From positions 95,863 through 159,862 of the forward strand of contig NZ_NFJV01000004.1 in assembly GCF_002160055.1 (NCBI RefSeq): a stretch of DNA of 64,000 bases, read 5' to 3'. Below, in pieces: positions 60,700-64,000 of this stretch (within the stretch, counting starts at the first letter, position 1; every line of letters starts with the position of its first letter). The DNA is from Mediterranea sp. An20. GTDB taxonomy: Bacteria > Bacteroidota > Bacteroidia > Bacteroidales > Bacteroidaceae. A program made the position numbers and the translations under genes. Under the pieces are notes generated by a model. The model had not been told where the DNA came from and searched no databases. It was given only the letters and a program-made list of their open reading frames with translations.

Positions 60700-63177
60700 A
60701 GCCGTTCCGACTTCTTCGGCAGTCAGCTGTTCGCCGTTCCATTCCACCCAATAAGACTTACCCGCCTCGGTTGGGAATGAAAGTTCCTTGCCTTTATAGC
60801 GCACGACACAAGAGACACCCGAACCGGAATGCACCTTCGCCCGTGTCAGGTTATTGTCTTCCCAATATAGGTCCAGCACAAAATTGCCTCTTGCCCGTAC
60901 TCCGGTCAGACACCCCTCGTGCCAGACATCCGGCAGCGCAGGCAACAGCTGGATAAACCCCGCATGGCTCTGTAGCAGCATCTCCGTCACACCAGCCGTC
61001 CCGCCAAAATTGCCGTCTATCTGAAAAGGCGGATGCGAATCCCAAAGGTTTTCGTTGGTACCGTTCTTCAGCAAGTTGCCGAACAACGTATAAGCCCGGT
61101 TGCCATCCTGCAGGCGTGCCCACTGGTTCAGTTTCCAGCCCATGCCCCAGCCGGTGGCACCATCACCCCTGTGTTCCAATACCACGCGGGCAGCCTTGGC
61201 CAAGTCGGGAGTAGTGACAGGTGAAATGGTATGGCCCGGATGCAGGCCGAAGAGATGATTGACATGCCGGTGCTCGTCTGTAGGATTGTCGATGTCTTCC
61301 GACCATTCCATCAGCTGACCGTATCGTCCGATGCGATAAGGAGCCAGATGGGCCAGCACATTTTCCCACTGCGCACGTTCTTCTGCATCCACGCCCAGTG
61401 TCCGGCTGGCCTCGACTGCATCCAGCAGGAGTTCACGAATCACGGCATGGGCATACGTAGTGCCCTCGTCGATGGGTCCATGTTCGGGGGAAGTCGAAGG
61501 TGCAGCCGTGTACGTGCCGTCGGGCTTACGCCACAGGTAATCGACGCTGAACTGCGCAGCCCCCTTCAGCAGGTCGTAAGAATCCCGCAGGAAATCCAGG
61601 TCGCGCGTAAAGTCATAATAGTTCCAGATATGCGTAGCCAGCCACGGGCCTGCCACAGGATTGAAATTCCACGACATATCCTTATCACGCAAAGGAGTAG
61701 TGAAGCCAAAGGGATTGGACGAGATAGATGCCGTCCAGCCGCGGGCTCCGAAATAGGCCTTGGCCGTGCGCATACCGGGCACTGCCAGCGAACGGATGTA
61801 TTCAAACAAGGGAGTTTCACACTCCGGCAGGTTGGTCACACAAGCAGGCCAGTAATTCATCTGCAGGTTGATGTTGTTGTGATAGTCCATGTGCCAGGGA
61901 CCATCTATGTTGTTGTGCCACATTCCCTGCAAGTTGGCAGGGAGATTGCCGGGACGGGAAGAAGCTATCAGCAGATAGCGCCCGTATTGGAAATAGAGTG
62001 CTTCCAACCCATAATCGGGCGCACCGGTGCGGTAACGCTTCAGCCGCTGCGGAGTAGGAAGCGCATCGCCCTGGGTAAGATAGCCGGGATTCAGCTGCAG
62101 ACTGCAACGGTGGAACAAAGGCATATAGTCTGCCAAGTGTCGGGACCGAAGCATATCATAGCCTTTGCCTGATGCCGCATCCATCCACTCGCGGGTGGTG
62201 CGTTCCGGATTCACACCGACATACGTGCGCGGGTCTGCAAAATCGGGATGAAAACTAATCTTGTAATCCGTGTCGGCCGTAACCAGAAAGACCACCTCGT
62301 CTGCCTGCTCCACGCGGATACGACCCGCCCGTCTGTCGACCTTCACCTTTCCACCGGTGGCCAAGGCACGGATGCGCACCACATATTTCATGCCGTTATT
62401 GTCCAACGAAGCCACATAGCTCAACTCGCCCCCGCGACCAGCCCGGAACTGTCCTTCCGACACCGGATTGGGCAAATAGGAAAACGTCAGATTCTGCATG
62501 CCTTTCCGGCTGGCAGTGAACCGCATCGCCAGCACATTGTCGGGAAAGGATGTAAAAAACTCCCGGCGATAATCCACGTCTCCGCAAGCAAATCTCACTG
62601 TCACCAAGGCCGAATCGAGCGACAAGGTCCTGGCATAGTCGCTGACGGGAAGCCCGTCTAATCCGGTGGCGATGCGGAATTCACCCGCCGTGGTGAAACA
62701 GCCAAAGCGGTAAGGTTCTTCATCGGCTGCTTCGTAAGACACCTCACTGTTGAAATGGTCCTGCGTCAGTTGTGCCGCCTTTTCCTTATCTCCGTCCAGA
62801 AAAGCCTGGCGGATTTCTTTCAAGACAGGAGCTGATTCTTTATTGACATTCCAATAATAAGCCGCTCCTTTGCGGGTATTCGGGCCGCCCAGCCACAAGC
62901 TCTTTTCATTAAAAGTCAGACGCTCCTCAGCCACCGAACCGAACACGTTGGCACCGATACTTCCGTTGCCGACGGGAAGAGAAGCATGTTCCCATTCCCA
63001 ATCCGGATTGACGGCTGGCCCTGATGAGGCATTTCCTGCCTCCCATGCCGGAACCGGCGACGACTGACAAGGTTTATCAAACCAAATAACCTGCCCACTC
63101 TCTTGGGCAGCAACAAACTCCGGCAACAGCGTCAACTGTACCAGTAGCACCGATAAGACACTTTTGAGTTTCATCAC
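60691..63177 (-). CDS. GH95 alpha-L-fucosidase (or alpha-L-galactosidase), secreted
   Basis: 828 residues. A signal peptide ends around LPEFVAAQ. GH95 landmarks: HASLPVGNGSIGANVFGS near residue 65, ERLTFNEKSLWLGGP, the (alpha/alpha)6 barrel with NNIDGPWHMDYHNNINLQMN holding the key Asn and Asp, and TYTAAPSTSPEHGP with the catalytic Glu. GH95 enzymes are inverting alpha-1,2-L-fucosidases, and some act on L-galactose. It is downstream of the SusD gene on the same strand, an arrangement of a polysaccharide utilisation locus. Confidence 0.94.
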   Translation of the reverse strand: MMKLKSVLSVLLVQLTLLPEFVAAQESGQVIWFDKPCQSSPVPAWEAGNASSGPAVNPDWEWEHASLPVGNGSIGANVFGSVAEERLTFNEKSLWLGGPNTRKGAAYYWNVNKESAPVLKEIRQAFLDGDKEKAAQLTQDHFNSEVSYEAADEEPYRFGCFTTAGEFRIATGLDGLPVSDYARTLSLDSALVTVRFACGDVDYRREFFTSFPDNVLAMRFTASRKGMQNLTFSYLPNPVSEGQFRAGRGGELSYVASLDNNGMKYVVRIRALATGGKVKVDRRAGRIRVEQADEVVFLVTADTDYKISFHPDFADPRTYVGVNPERTTREWMDAASGKGYDMLRSRHLADYMPLFHRCSLQLNPGYLTQGDALPTPQRLKRYRTGAPDYGLEALYFQYGRYLLIASSRPGNLPANLQGMWHNNIDGPWHMDYHNNINLQMNYWPACVTNLPECETPLFEYIRSLAVPGMRTAKAYFGARGWTASISSNPFGFTTPLRDKDMSWNFNPVAGPWLATHIWNYYDFTRDLDFLRDSYDLLKGAAQFSVDYLWRKPDGTYTAAPSTSPEHGPIDEGTTYAHAVIRELLLDAVEASRTLGVDAEERAQWENVLAHLAPYRIGRYGQLMEWSEDIDNPTDEHRHVNHLFGLHPGHTISPVTTPDLAKAARVVLEHRGDGATGWGMGWKLNQWARLQDGNRAYTLFGNLLKNGTNENLWDSHPPFQIDGNFGGTAGVTEMLLQSHAGFIQLLPALPDVWHEGCLTGVRARGNFVLDLYWEDNNLTRAKVHSGSGVSCVVRYKGKELSFPTEAGKSYWVEWNGEQLTAEEVGTAVN

Positions 63178-63363
63178 AATCTTGTTTTAAATGTTTGTAT
63201 GATGAACAAATTTGGCATTTATTCTCCATAAACGGCGGGAAAGGAGCGTAGATTTAACAGAAATACAAGATTTTAAACAAGATGCCACACCCCCACACGC
63301 CTTCACGGCCTACAGACTATGCCTTTTCCGCCCGACTCAGGAGACGTATTTTACAACAAAGCC

Positions 63364-63397
63364 ACCGTTTTCTCCGATGCTGCTCTTCGAAAACGGT
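63364..63397 (-). terminator. Hairpin between susD and the GH95 gene
   Basis: 9-bp stem ACCGTTTTC/GAAAACGGT (63364-63372 with 63389-63397) downstream of the SusD stop on the minus strand; short T-rich sequence follows. It could reduce read-through into GH95. Confidence 0.55.
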
Positions 63398-63427
63398 AGC
63401 GGTTTATCTGCTCAGTTTATATTTCCA

Positions 63428-64000
63428 TCAATCGCCTTCAGGCAAGGTGCCGTCTTCCTTGCTCCAGCCCGGATTCTGATAAATGGAAGAGGTGTCATAA
63501 TCATTAGAGCCCTCTACCTCCGTGGTCATACGGAACTCATAGTTGCTGATAGGATACAGATACTTGGCCGGATTCCAGTTCAAGCCGTCAAAGCCGATGT
63601 TGCTGGCACTTTTGCGATAAGGTAGATAGTATTTACCTTCGGCATACTCATCCGTTTCCGAAGAAATATTCGGAGCACTGGTATCACTTCCATAAGGCTG
63701 CAACGTAATGACATCCAAAGCCGTCATGGCATCTTCCGGAGTAGGATTCGTGTACAACTGATACATGCTCTCCCAGAAGTTGAATCCCTGGAGGTGTACG
63801 TTCTGCACTTGGTCCAATGCACGCCAACGCTTCAAGTCGTTAAAACGGAAACCTTCGGAAACCAACTCTATACGACGCTCACGACGGATGTTATACAGAG
63901 TAGCGTCTACCTGTTTTCCAATCGAATAGCTGCCCCAGTCCAACGTTTCCTTCGACATATCCGTATTATTGATGGTCAACTGATAGTCTGTAGACACACC
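63428..64000 (-). CDS. SusD/RagB family outer-membrane lipoprotein, C-terminal part (partial)
   Basis: The frame continues beyond the right edge, so only the last ~190 residues are seen. IRRERRIELVSEGFRFNDLKRWRA is the classic SusD C-terminal signature, followed by WNPAKYLYPISNYEF and a YQNPGW end, which are typical. SusD binds glycans at the cell surface on top of a SusC transporter, which is expected further right, upstream on this strand. With GH95 it marks the end of a polysaccharide utilisation locus. Confidence 0.93.
   Translation of the reverse strand, partial: GVSTDYQLTINNTDMSKETLDWGSYSIGKQVDATLYNIRRERRIELVSEGFRFNDLKRWRALDQVQNVHLQGFNFWESMYQLYTNPTPEDAMTALDVITLQPYGSDTSAPNISSETDEYAEGKYYLPYRKSASNIGFDGLNWNPAKYLYPISNYEFRMTTEVEGSNDYDTSSIYQNPGWSKEDGTLPEGD

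Overview
The window looks like chromosomal DNA of a gut member of Bacteroidaceae (Bacteroides or a close genus; the species cannot be fixed from sequence alone). The grounds are repeated Bacteroides-type promoters (-7 box TAnnTTTG, sometimes with TTTG/TTG about 19-22 bp upstream), a fused SecDF, a GH3-like acyl-adenylase, SusD, anaerobic Ser-type sulfatase and many lipoproteins with a Cys lipobox. Nothing in it looks like a prophage or conjugative element; it is core genome with glycan-use genes interspersed.

Layout. 1-4911: end of a propeller lipoprotein, an Rpn-type nuclease with a four-residue repeat helix, HU (minus), two overlapping rhomboid genes and an EEP hydrolase. 5011-8016: secDF. 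8624-12701 (minus): GH29 fucosidase and GH2 glycosidase, followed by tRNA-Arg(CCU). 13319-18327: korAB (2-oxoacid:ferredoxin oxidoreductase), pdxB, purN. 18477-20878: acpP-fabF-rnc. 20948-24547: pfkA, GH3, EamA transporter. 24619-26053: a 51-residue membrane protein and a second Rpn gene. 26104-32101: cysS, thioesterase, TlpA-like lipoprotein, DUF3108 and a large Ig-like lipoprotein. 32584-39618: RND efflux operon (adaptor, pump, outer-membrane factor) ending in an LpxA-like acyltransferase. 39724-42800 (minus): DUF2851, NahK-like kinase, CBM9-like protein. 43061-45029: histidine kinase without adjacent regulator, divergent from a membrane protein. 45252-49047: GH20 hexosaminidase and sulfatase. 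49773-54499: dapB, two lepB-type genes, wbqC, queH. 54521-60453: M16 peptidase, PfkB kinase, phosphatase lipoprotein, DEAD-box helicase. 60691-64000 (minus): GH95 fucosidase and the C-terminal part of a SusD.

How genes fit together. GH29, GH95, GH2, GH20, the sulfatase, SusD and the NahK-like kinase all suit use of fucosylated, sulfated, HexNAc-containing host glycans such as mucin O-glycans. The rest is housekeeping: fatty acid synthesis, export, lysine/peptidoglycan precursor supply, PLP, purines, translation.

Most interesting. (1) A family of imperfect tandem repeats with a 22-bp period occurs in at least six intergenic spaces and shares an AGCnnnCTGC/AGCTTGCTGC-like core. (2) Two clusters of exactly three 21-bp repeats, each led by the same palindrome, lie after the sulfatase. 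(3) The second LepB homologue has Gly in place of both the catalytic Ser and Lys. (4) Both Rpn genes have the architecture of the gene-within-gene toxin-antitoxin defence family. (5) The RND pump has an extra two-helix insertion, and an LpxA paralogue closes its operon.
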